Part shown: positions 1 to 10,500 of the stretch, piece by piece | How positions within the stretch are numbered: the stretch's first letter is position 1 | Layout: every line of letters begins with the position of its first letter | Source of the DNA: Ligula intestinalis | Lineage: Eukaryota > Platyhelminthes > Cestoda > Diphyllobothriidea > Diphyllobothriidae | DNA: 64,000 bases | Assembly: GCA_036362985.1 (NCBI GenBank) | Contig: JAYGXS010000010.1 | Coordinates: 4,402,554 to 4,466,553 of the forward strand | Direction: 5' to 3' | Made by a program: the position numbers and the translations under genes | The notes under the pieces: generated by a model | Told to the model about the DNA's origin: nothing | Seen by the model: the letters and a program-made list of their open reading frames with translations, nothing else | Database searches by the model: none

Positions 1-1190
1 CGAAAGTTGCGACCGTAAACAAGCATATATATGCAAACACCCGAGACATGCCGTCAATTTTCGTTGCCAAACCGTAGGCAAAAGGTGTATTAACATTTTC
101 TATCTACAGAGAAGAATGAATGAATATAAAAACTTGAAACGGAACGGGCAGAAGATCATTGTTGTTTTCAAAAAAGTCGTTCATTTTGTCACCCTGCTCT
201 GCTTTTTTATCTTAGAACTGAGCCTAGGAGTAAACAAATATATTGAAAACCATTAGGATATATATAGAAAAGTGAGTTCTTTCATTTTCAGCAAAAGATG
301 TATCCCTTGTTTTTAGGGAAGCCAAAAAAACTGACCAAAATGTCCCATGTTAATCTTGACTTAATCTTCGACGCCGAAATATCTAATTAGAGCGCCCTTT
401 TCAAGAGGTAACTTTATATAGAAAGCTTTTCATTAATCTTAGGCATATTCATTCACGACTTTTGCTGTGGACGTTCATTTTTCTCGGCAATGAGTTGACA
501 TGTTTGAGTGACTCTAAGACCATGACCCAAATAGACAGCCGCATATGAAAGAATTTTTAAAAACTCGTTATTTAGGTAAATGCTTTTAAGAAATATCTTA
601 TTCTTAAGGTTTTTGTAAGCACGTGGAATATAATCTTTATTTATGGTCAATCGACCGAAGCCACTGAAAATCGTAAGGGGTTGATCGCCATGTCAAGAAC
701 GATCTGAACGCCTTCGTAATCGGACTCCCGAATAATTACAAAGAAGTTTTGTGGAAGGAAGTTTCACTAAGTGTACTCAAAATAGTACGATTACGATTGC
801 ACCTAATAATTCAAGTTAAATCTGATAGTCACTGAATGGCATGCCCACACGCAAGATTACGAAATATCTTACTCCTGAGACCACCGAATCGGCACAATCA
901 AACTAAGATCTGATGGCTTGAGTCTAAAGTTAATCCAGCAATGTATAAACGAAAAAAGCAACTTGCAATGCTCATGAAACCGTGTTGGAACACATACTCG
1001 AACCTTGGGCTGTTCGGTAACTATCATCGATTACACTGCAGGAAGCATATGTAGTGGTCACTGATGCCAGACGCAAACTGACGCGCGAGCAAACGCACGC
1101 ACCGTGTGTCCCCATTCTGGCCTCAACCCACAGTGGTGTGAACTCAATCCATCTGGACATTCCTCAGGGCCGTGGTTACCGCCAGACGCT
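1..1190. other. intergenic or repeat DNA, no gene recognised
   Basis: AT-rich DNA with only short open frames in every direction. A weak reading at about 690-760 on the plus strand (GLPNNYKEVLW) faintly resembles retrotransposon Gag but is too short to call. No RNA gene or clear exon is visible. Confidence 0.4.
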
Positions 1191-1194
1191 CGAC

Positions 1195-1552
1195 CTACTA
1201 ACGCGCCCACGCCGGTTCGCCCACGCGTGGTCCAATCAATGACCTTCAAGGCTGACATTCGGCGGCCGCCCGGGGTCACTGCCGTGAGACGACACTTGGG
1301 ATTCTGCCCTGAGCGGGACGGTCGCGCAGGCAGCGTCGTTGGTGGGCGTGCCGACGCCGCGCTCTCAAACGGCCCTCATGGTCGACCGTTATGGCCGACC
1401 GAGTGGCAACTTTCGCCCAACCCTTGTGTACACAATATATTATCCCTACTACTCTGGCTTTCCCACCATCTTTTTTCCTCGTATTGAAGCGCGCACTACT
1501 AATGCGCCCACGCCGGTTCGCCCACGCGTGGTCCAATCAATGACTTTCGAGG
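1195..1552. repeat. direct repeat of about 57 bp, 301 bp apart
   Basis: The segments 1195-1250 and 1496-1552 are nearly identical (shared core cgcccacgccggttcgccca, differing at only a few bases). They lie 301 bp apart in direct orientation around a GC-rich spacer. They could be terminal direct repeats of a small non-autonomous element or two units of a minisatellite. No coding function is proposed; the open frames here are GC-driven. Confidence 0.6.
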
Positions 1553-1934
1553 ACGCAGCCGACGGTGGCCACTCGAATGTCTGCTCACTCTGGACCTATC
1601 TCGCCTCGCGACTAGACAACCTATTTTAATATCCTTCAGTAGAATAAACTATTCCTAACAACCTATATTTCGCTCTTGTCTCCAAAAGGAACCGTGAGCC
1701 TGGAAGATCGTAGCTGTTGGGGTTAACCTTCTAAGCCTAAACTCCAGCGAAACATCTGTATCTGAAAAATATACAAAAGGATTATTTTCCAACGTAATTC
1801 TACTTGTTTAGTTTTATTCACTCGATTTTTTTGTATGAACAGACTTCCTTAATATTTAAAACCAGTTTGCCTACTGCGCCCGATTTTCACATTTGGCGAA
1901 ATTTTCTGTTTTGCAAAAAAAGCTGGTATTCCTT

Positions 1935-2110
1935 TGTGACAAGACTAGCGGCAATCTGCGGGATACGAACCCACATAGGAGGGAGGCTTTTACGCAAACC
2001 AACGCTGTAGCCACTTGAGCTACGAATTTCGCGCTTCACACCGTGAGTTTAATCACACATGGATCGATATTACGCGTAAAAGGCCTCCCTACTATGTGAG
2101 TTCGAATCCC
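1935..2110 (-). repeat. tRNA-derived SINE, inverted copy with a fold-back end
   Basis: Read on the minus strand this has a box-A-like segment (gtagctcaagtggctacagc) and a box-B-like segment (gggttcgtatcccgc), as in a tRNA-derived SINE head. From about 2076 the same head sequence restarts on the plus strand (gtaaaaggcctccctactat, then gttcgaatcccgccg), so the two copies form an inverted repeat. It belongs to the family arrayed at 2170-4250. Confidence 0.65.
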
Positions 2111-2169
2111 GCCGAATGCCGCGAGTTTTTTCACAATTGGGTCAACTAAAGTGGCTAAATCTGCCAAAC

Positions 2170-4250
2170 CACCTTAATAATTAATTCAGACTAGACGTTA
2201 TTCTGGTGTATTCTTGATGATTGCTAAGGTAATCCTGCTTGGGCTGTCACCTTGCTGTCCCGCATTGGCGGATTCCATGCGAGCGGCATAGTTGGGCGGG
2301 TAATATCGATCGAAGTGTGATATAACTCACAGTATGAAGCGCGTCATTTGTAGCTCCAGTAGGCAATGCGTTGGCTTGGCTAAAAGGCCTCTCTCCAATG
2401 AGGTCACTTATGCGATCCTATACAGTCAACTTGCTCTAAAATTTGTGAACTCCATGTGAGTGGCATAGGTGAGCTGGTAATATCGTTCCAAGTGTGATTA
2501 AACTCACGGTGTGAAGCGCAACATTCCTAGCTCCAGTGGGTAAAGCGTTGGCTTGGCTTAAAGGCCACTCTCCTATGCGGGTTCGAATCCCGCTGAATGC
2601 CGCGAGTATTTTCCCAATCAGCTCAACTAAATTATCTAAATCTGCCACATCACCTCATAATTAATTCACCCTAGTAGTCATTCTGGTGGATTCTAGATTG
2701 TTGCTTTGGACATCCTGCTTCGGCAGTCAACTCGCTGACCCGCATTGGTGGATTCCATGTGAGCGGCATAGTTGGGCGGGTAATATCGTTCCAAGTGTGA
2801 TTAAACTCACGGTGTGAAGCGCGACATTCGTAGATCCAGTGGGTAAAGCGTTGGCTTGGCTAAAAGGCCACTCTCCAATGATGTCAGTTATGCCGTCTTG
2901 TTTAAACAACTTGCTGTCCTGCATTGGTGGCTTCCAGGTGAGCGGCATGGCTTTGCGGGTACTATCGATCCACGTTTGACTAAGCTCAGGGTGCGAAGAG
3001 TGACATTCGTAGCTCCAGTGGTTAAAGCGTTGCCTTGGCTAAAAGGCCACTCTCCAATGAGATCATTCATGCGGTCCTATGCAGTCAACTTGCTGTCCTG
3101 CATTGGTGGATTCCATGTGAGCGGCATATTTGGGCCGGTAATATCGATCCAAGTGTGATTAAGCTCACGGTGTGAAGCGTGACATTCGTAGCTCCAGTGG
3201 GTAGAGCGCTGGCTTGGCTAAAAGGCAACTCTCCAATGATGCCAGTTATTCCGTCCTGTTCAATCAACTTGCTGTCCTGCATTGGTGGATTCCATGTGAG
3301 CGGCATGTTTGGGCGGGTAATATCGATCCAATTTTGATTAAGCTCAGGGTGCGAAGAGTGACATTCGTAGCTCCAGTGGGTAAAGCGNNNNNNNNNNGCA
3401 GTCAACTTGCTGTCCCGCATTGGTGCATTCCATGTGAGCGGCATGTTTGGGCGGGTAATATCGATCCAAGTGTGATTAAACTCACGGTGTGAAGCGCAAC
3501 ATTCCTAGCTCCAGTGGGTAATGCGTTGGTTTGGCTAAAAGGCCTCCCTACTATGTGGGTTCGAATCCCGCCGAATGACGCGCGTTTTTTTCACAATTGG
3601 GTTAACTCAATTATCTAAATCTGCCAAACCACCTTAATAATTAAGACAGCCTAGTAGTCATTCTGGTGGATTCTAGATGATTGCTTAGGAAATCCTGCTT
3701 GTATAGTCAACTTGCTTTCCAGCATTGGTGGATTCCGTGTGACCGGCATAGTTGGGCGGGTAATATCGATCCAAGTGTGACTAAGCTCACTGTGTGAAGC
3801 GTGACATTCGTAGCTCCCGTGGGTAATGCGTTGGTTTGGCTAAAAGGCCACCCTCCAATGAGATCATTCATACGGTCCTGTTTAATGAACTTGCTGTCCT
3901 GCCTTGGTGGATTCCAGGTGAGCGGCATGGCTGTGCGGGTAATATCGATCCAAGTTTGATTAAGCTCAGGGTGCGAAGAGTGACATTCGTAGCTCCAGTG
4001 GGTAAAGCGTTGGCTTGGCTAAAATGCCACTCTGTAATGGGGTCACCTATGCGGTCCTATACAGTCAACTTGCTCTCCCGCATTGGTGGATTCCATTTGA
4101 GCGGCATGTTTGGGCGGGTAATATCGATCCAAGTGTGATTCAACTCACGCTGTGAAGCGCGCCATTCGTAGCTCCATTGGGTAGAGCGTTTTCTTGCGTA
4201 AAAGACCTCCCTCCTATGTGTGTTCAAATTCCGCGAATCTTTTCAAATTT
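2170..4250 (+). repeat. tandem array of tRNA-like SINE units (177 and about 305 bp)
   Basis: The box-A-like core gctccagtgggtaaagcgtt recurs near 2352, 2530, 2836, 3013, 3190, 3369, 3509, 3813, 3990 and 4168. Spacing is about 177 bp, or about 305 bp where the unit also keeps the box-B-like segment gggttcgaatcccgccgaat and an AT-rich tail. The short unit therefore looks like an internally deleted long unit that was then amplified. Units differ by scattered substitutions. Open frames crossing the array are by-products. Confidence 0.8.
3388..3397. other. assembly gap (10 N)
   Basis: Ten unknown bases lie inside the tandem array, so array length here is probably under-represented. Frames running through this position are not meaningful. 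Confidence 0.95.
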
Positions 4251-5300
4251 TGGTCAACATAATGTCCTATTAATTGATAAATCACAACACGCCGTTTTTA
4301 GCGAACGGCTGCTTCTTTATCGCTGTAAGACTTTGAGAGCCGCAGCTTGGGCTACGTTTGTGTAAGAAGTTTCTTGGAAAAAAAAACTTTGGACTTCATG
4401 AGTAAGCCCATCTGCAGTATTTCCATTTTTACATGTATCGAAATTAAATAGAGAGACCGGTAGGAATACTGGCAACAGTAGCTTATGTAACCCCACTCAT
4501 TACTCCCTACAACCTGCATGTTTTCCTGTGAAAACGGTGTTTATCGGGTATTATGGGCGGGAAATTAGGACATGTAGTGGAATATACTTTAATAAATGCT
4601 AAATGCATATTTATTGTACTGTATTTAGAAGTGTTGCTGATTTATATCTGTAGATTGTCCTAATCTGTGTTATCATTTAACTTATAGCGGAAGAACCCGA
4701 TGATCAAACTGCAGGTTTCTTGAATTTCCCGAAAAATTAAAATGGTGGTTAGGAGGTCGTCTACTTCAACTTACCTGTGGTCAAACTTACCGTTCTGGAG
4801 TTAGATTAGTATAGTCCGCAGCGCGAATTGCCGCGCACACCTTCAATTTACATGCGGAACAACCTGCACCCAGCGGCCGCGGGAAGCAACTTCAACTACA
4901 TTTTTTTCACTTTAGAAAAACTTCTAAAAATTTCCTTCTCTGCCTATCCTATTTCCCCACCCCTCAAAACTCTATAACCACCGTTTTTGCAGGACAAAAT
5001 GCTGGGATTAGGGGTAGATGAGTGGGGCTACATAAGCTACTTTTGCCGGAATACTACTTAAACAGTGATTTTTACAGAATACGAGCACCAACGGAAACTG
5101 GCTCTCTTGAATGCAGCATCCTATGGCTATGGTGTATGATAATTGACGTTACAAACCCTTATCTGCGCATGTCTAAAACCCAACTTAAGTTAGCTTTTTT
5201 CGGATGGAGGACACATTTCGAAATTTCATGAGATAACACATCTACCCTGACTGATAATCTAATTATGCGACAGTTAGGAATAAGTCCGCAATCGTGTTAA
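4251..5300. other. no gene recognised
   Basis: Mixed-composition DNA with short frames only. I see no conserved domain, convincing splice structure or repeat family here. Confidence 0.4.
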
Positions 5301-5309
5301 CCGTAAAGT

Positions 5310-5930
5310 TTTTGACAAGCAGGCTCTACGCACACGCGTACTGTTGGACGGCCCAGGCGCGAATCATCACTCGGGCAATCCTGAGGGTACCAAAACAAAG
5401 GGACCTTTCTGGCAACTGGTTCATGCAGTTACAAGCGACCATCAAAGGGCGGACATTAAGCCAGGACAAAGGAGGCACGCGCAAGCGAGACTGCCTCGCG
5501 GCCGGGTTGCGGCTATCGGGAGGTCACGCTCAGGACACGATGGCTGCCCGTAGAGGCCACTCGTGGAGAGCCAAAAGGGAAAAATGACTACTGGCCCTTA
5601 AATATGCTGCCACTGCTGAAGGCGGCACTCTATTGCTGGAGACACGCAACCGACGACCCGATATTCTGCTGTTAGCGACAGGGGACACGGCTGCTAGAGA
5701 CACGGAACGCTGTTGGCCGAGACGACGACAGAACACAAGCTGCCGACGGACACGCAGAAGACAAGCTGCTGGACACACAGGAAACCGAGCTGGTGTACCA
5801 GTAGAACTGACAGTAAAGTACAATCTGCTATCCTGTTCTGCCTTCTCTTCCTAACACGTAACTGGGGGACATAACCGATGTTGACACAGGAACATACAAG
5901 GTACCAGGTGGCGTGGCTTACTTTCTGACC
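5310..5930 (+). repeat. dispersed repeat X, copy A
   Basis: This segment reappears in inverted orientation at about 54095-54620. Shared landmarks include a block ending near ggacggcccaggcgcg, a cggccgggttgc block, and the other end near ctgccttctcttcctaacac. The two copies are diverged. No conserved coding frame is seen, so it may be a non-autonomous element or a solo LTR. Confidence 0.6.
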
Positions 5931-6195
5931 AAGGCCGCACGCCGTTACCAGGTCACTAGATCACTGCTAGCTAATCGACGCAAACTCGCCCCCTCCACCC
6001 TTCATATTATGCGAGTATAAAAGTACCCTATTTTGTTGTACTTAGACCTGTTGGAGTTCAGAAGCTCGGGCTAAGAACTCCTACTGGTCCAGCGATCGCG
6101 CCTCCATCCTTGGTTTGCTACAAGGGCCTGGAACTTGTAAAGTCGCCACCATTTGTGGGAGTCCCTGTTAGAGGGCTGGTAGTATTTTACATGAC

Positions 6196-7455
6196 GACTC
6201 GATCGCTGGGACAATATGTGGATGACACCGTCGTCATCGAACGGGATCAGGTGCTCTCATTCAAGGAACGTCTCAACAGCGTCTTTCCGGACATCCAATT
6301 TACGATGGAGGAATAAGAGAACAACCAGCTGGCTTTTCTTGATGTCCTTGTTTGTCGAAAAGATTGTGGTGGTCTAAAGACTAAAGTATTCAGGAAAGCG
6401 ACAAACGCGATGCAAGTACTGAATTACAACAGAAACCACACAATAAGCTACAAACGCAGTTGCATAAAGGCGCTCTATCAGCGTGTTGGGACGCACTGCA
6501 GCGAACCAGAAGACAAAGTTGCCGAAATACAATATCTTCGATGGGTGTTCAGAGAAGATGGCTACCCGCGCAACTTTGTCAGCCGGTGCTTTCGCGAACA
6601 AGATGACCAACAAAATCGCACCAATCCCGAAATTTTGCGAGCGATTCCGTTCGTTAAAAACGTCTCGGACGCTGTCGGCCACCTTCTCGCACCACTTGGA
6701 GTTGGAGTCGTACACAGGCCGGAGGCAACTATAAGGCGTCAGATAATGAAGCCAAAAAACCCACTGCCACGGCAAGAAACATCTAGGGTCGTCTACAGGA
6801 TCTGCTGCAGTTGCGGGCAAAGCAACTATGTCGGAGAAACTGGCAGACTTCTCAGGACGCGAGTCGCCGAATACGCGGCTGCAGTGCGGCGAAATTATGC
6901 CAATTCCCAAGTTGCGGCTCATTCGACGAGACTCGGCCACAAATGCAAATTTGGTGAGCCGATAATTACTTGAGTCACGGTTCACTGACCCCAAATCCAT
7001 AAACAAGTGCAATGATTTGCCCAATACATATTCGGTGCTGAGACTCAATTTGGCCAAAGCAAGTCGCCACTTGGGGAACGGAGAAGCCACCGCGTCATCC
7101 CACGTCAACACCGGAGGGCCAGATGGCCGAACAATCATCACACACAAGTCCACCGCCCGCGATGAAAGTTCAACAGGTCAGAGCCCGCCTGCCGTCCAAC
7201 AAACTATACACGCGCAATAAGGCAATTAACGTTAATGGTCGCTGTATGTTTGCAGTAATGACTGTATCCTATAAAAACTGAAAACCCCTGTGTATGTATT
7301 ACCCGTTTCTGTTACTGTTTTCCGCTAGTGTCTCTAATAATGAATCCGCGTCAGATGTTGAAAAATTAGGCGAATAAACATATTATCCCAACGATTGAGT
7401 CGTCTTTTTTTCAATTACTTCCTGGGACTTGCATGTTCGCTTGTATTGGCAATCA
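6196..7455 (+). mobile_element. Penelope-like element, 5'-truncated (RT end plus GIY-YIG)
   Basis: Frames at 6196-6315 and 6410-6973 carry the end of a PLE reverse transcriptase: the catalytic YVDD box near 6215, then a LAFLDVLV stretch around 6330-6350. A GIY-YIG endonuclease follows, with VVYRICC and NYVGETGR near 6785-6850 and the typical conserved histidines after it. Stops and a frameshift separate the pieces, so it is dead. After the coding part comes a 3' UTR ending near 7400-7455 in a segment (cccaacgattgagtcgtctt) also found at the ends of the other PLE copies here. A 21-bp inverse of that end sits immediately before the YVDD box. Confidence 0.85.
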
Positions 7456-7594
7456 AATTCATTACCTACCCTCCGCCTCCATTCATGATAGATAAGGCTC
7501 AAAACGTGAAAAAACACAAATTTACTAAATAAATCTATTTATAAAGTTTTTAGAAAAAGGAAATACAAATGCAAAGCGCAGCGCAGCGCAGCGA

Positions 7595-10500
7595 TTAGGC
7601 AGTCTTAGCAGCTGCCTTGCTGCTCTCCTTCAAACGCTTCGCCTTGGCCTCGCTGCGCTGGTGCTTGGCATACAAGCGGCTCGAAAGGACTGAAACTCGT
7701 TTGGAAAACTGGATCTCCTTATCATCAGCCCACTGTTTTAGAGCCCGAAAGTAGGTCAACCTGTTCTCCATTGCCTGTGCAACGTACTTCTGAGAGGGAG
7801 GAAGATATTGTTAGTTGTAAACAAAACGTCTTACTCAATCGGTAAGCAGTAAACATTTTATCTCAGATTCAAAAACCACCGATAAACATATTACCTCTTT
7901 GGAGTCCTGCGAGAGAAGATTCCACGACTTGGAGGTCTCGACGAACTTCACGGCCATATCATTTAAGGAAGTGCCCTAAGGAGACAGACAAAAGCGGTTT
8001 ATTTAATGCTGAAACTTAAAAGCTGTGATAAGAGTCCATCCGTCTTATAGTTTGGTCAAAACCGCCCGGCGAACACTGGAGATTAAACATTAGATAAGAA
8101 GGATATCAAAATGACTGACCCGAGACAGACAACGATGGGAGAACCGTCGGATTTAACCGCAGAGGGAGTGTGCGAGGCAATTTCTCCGAATATCACCATA
8201 GGGGTTTTTATTACAAGTCCAGGTTTGTAAGTAGTAAAGAAATATTGGAGAAACAAATAACACTGACCTTAATTAACCTGTCATCTTCTGCTTTATAGGT
8301 TTAAGGTCGCAACCCTAAATACACATCAAAGGAGGGGATTGCAATTACTAGATTGTATTATACGAACCAAAAATATACTACTGGAGTGTATCGTAGATAT
8401 TTTGCAACAAGAACTGAGCCACCTGACTTTATGTTACGTCGTCTAATTGCATAATGGGGCATCAGCTTAGAGTAGGAAGTCCGCTAACCAGTGGTCTTAA
8501 TGATACTACAAAGCCCCTGTGGAGGGACACCCTAAAACGTCCATCAGATAACACTCCGTCCAATTGGTTCACTAAAGGCATCAGTGCGGCGAATATTGAT
8601 GCCTGAATTACATCTGTTTTCTCAGAATAGTCAACCAGTAAACAAAGTGAAACCCAGGGACGATCCCCTGCCGAAAGTAGTGATTGTATTGGTTATCTCA
8701 CAACGAACGATAATGCGGCCCATTTCACTTTAAGTGCGTTTGAGAAGAAGATTTGATCGCTAGGGCAATACTTTTTTCGCCTGACGTTTCGGCATCCATC
8801 GCGAGTTCTTCATCAGAGACATCAGCAGAATACAATAGCAGAAACGGGTGATACATACAGAGAAAGTTGCAGTACTTATAGGACACAGTCATTACTGCAC
8901 ACGCATGACAAATGATGACAATTAACGATAATTGCCCTCTCGTGCGTTACTATCTTGGAGACTGGCATGCGAGCCGTGATGTACACAAATCACGCGTGGT
9001 GGAATTTGACGTGATGATTGCTCGGCCATCTGGTTCCCTGGTTTTGGAATAAGACGACGCGGTGGCCACTTGTATTGGCCGAATTGAGCCTCAACACCGA
9101 ATATGGATTGGGCAAGTCGTTGCGCTTGTTTATGGACTGGGGGCCCGTGAACCATGACTCGAGAATTTCGGCTTAATCAAATTTGGATGTGTGCCGGGTC
9201 TCGTCGAATGTGTCGCAACTTCAGAATTGGCATCATTTCACCGCAATTCGCGTCTTGAGAAGTCTGCCGGTTTCTCCAAAATAGTCGCTTTGCCGCTCGG
9301 GGTACAGACAGGCCACCGCATCATCTTACGCCAACACCGCAGGGCCAGATGGTCATTGCCGACGTGGCGAATCAGAACTCATTCCTGTCAGTTATTGATT
9401 TTTTCTACACTTTTAAATTTTACGGCAAACCCCTGTGCACCCACTACCTGTATCTGCTGCTGCTCTGTGATTATGGTTCTGATGATGAATCCGCGACGGA
9501 TCTCGAAATGTCAGGCGAATGAAAAGTATTGTCCCAGCGATCGAGTCGTCTTCTTCTCAATTATTTTTGGGACTCACATGTTCGCTTGCATTGGCAATTT
9601 AAGTGTGTTTGTTAAGAATAAAAGTCTCATTCCTGGGGAAGTGCCGATCGTAGACGTATTGCACACCGGAGTGTGAAATTACGGCCAAATGGAGAACCGG
9701 TTTCTGTTCTCTTTAAGACGTCAATATAATTACTATGATCGATAATGACCAACGATGCAAGTCAATGATCGAAATTGTCATAGTTCTAGAGACGGCCGAC
9801 AATCCTGGAATGTGCTTCCTGTAAGATCGAACTACAGCCCAGACCGCCGGTCCGACTATGCAATTCCTAAAAAAAATTATCTAGCGAGGGAGCATTTTCA
9901 AAAACTCGAAAATCCCATAGCCTGGTCATCAGGGGTTTTTTCTTTTGTTGTCTTAACAGACCAGCAACTATTCAAGGCCTTCTTAAAAAGAGTTCGAAAC
10001 AAAGAGCTCGAGAAAACCTGGTGTCCACTACATGCACCGTAATGGCGGCTTGCTTCTGACAGAGATGAACTATTCGCCAAATTTGTCCGCATCGATGGAT
10101 TCAAAGGAAATTGGGTCAGGTTGTGTGCATTGGGCAGGGGTGAGGTACACAAAGTGGCGAATGGATCATCCCCTTCTAACATGCGTGCATCCCATGGAGG
10201 CAGCATTAGGGGGGGGGACAGTTGCAGCCCGGTTGCCAGTAACGAGAAAGATGAGGCAGGCCAAACATTGGCAATCGTTTGGACCATGACAGCAAACGCA
10301 TTTTGCCAGAGGCATTGTCAACGAGCGTCCTTTACAAGGCTTTCCTACACTAAGTCCGTTACCCACTAATTTTAGTTGATATATTACTACTTATTACGTT
10401 TAAGTAACACTTATTTATGAAATTTAGAAAAGGCCCGTGAAGTCCTGACAGAAGTTCATCCCCAATCGCAGACTGTGAGCACCTGCGTTATCGTCACGGT

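Noticed and set aside
1104..1629. Arginine/proline-rich frames of 60-127 codons on both strands at 1.0-1.6 kb
   Set aside because: GC-rich direct-repeat DNA with open frames in several phases at once and no domain.
2436..4138. Series of similar open frames of 60-119 codons on both strands at 2.4-4.1 kb
   Set aside because: They are shadows of the tandem SINE array; the similarity is that of the repeat unit, not of a protein family.
8135..8212. Minus-strand ATG-starting frame (MVIFGEIASHTPSAV) as an exon of the TFAM-like gene
   Set aside because: No acceptor lies upstream and its phase does not match the next exon; the exon at 11968-12051 supplies the missing box B helix instead.
9898..10287. 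Minus-strand frame of 129 codons
   Set aside because: No recognisable domain and overlapping open frames on the other strand; probably chance.
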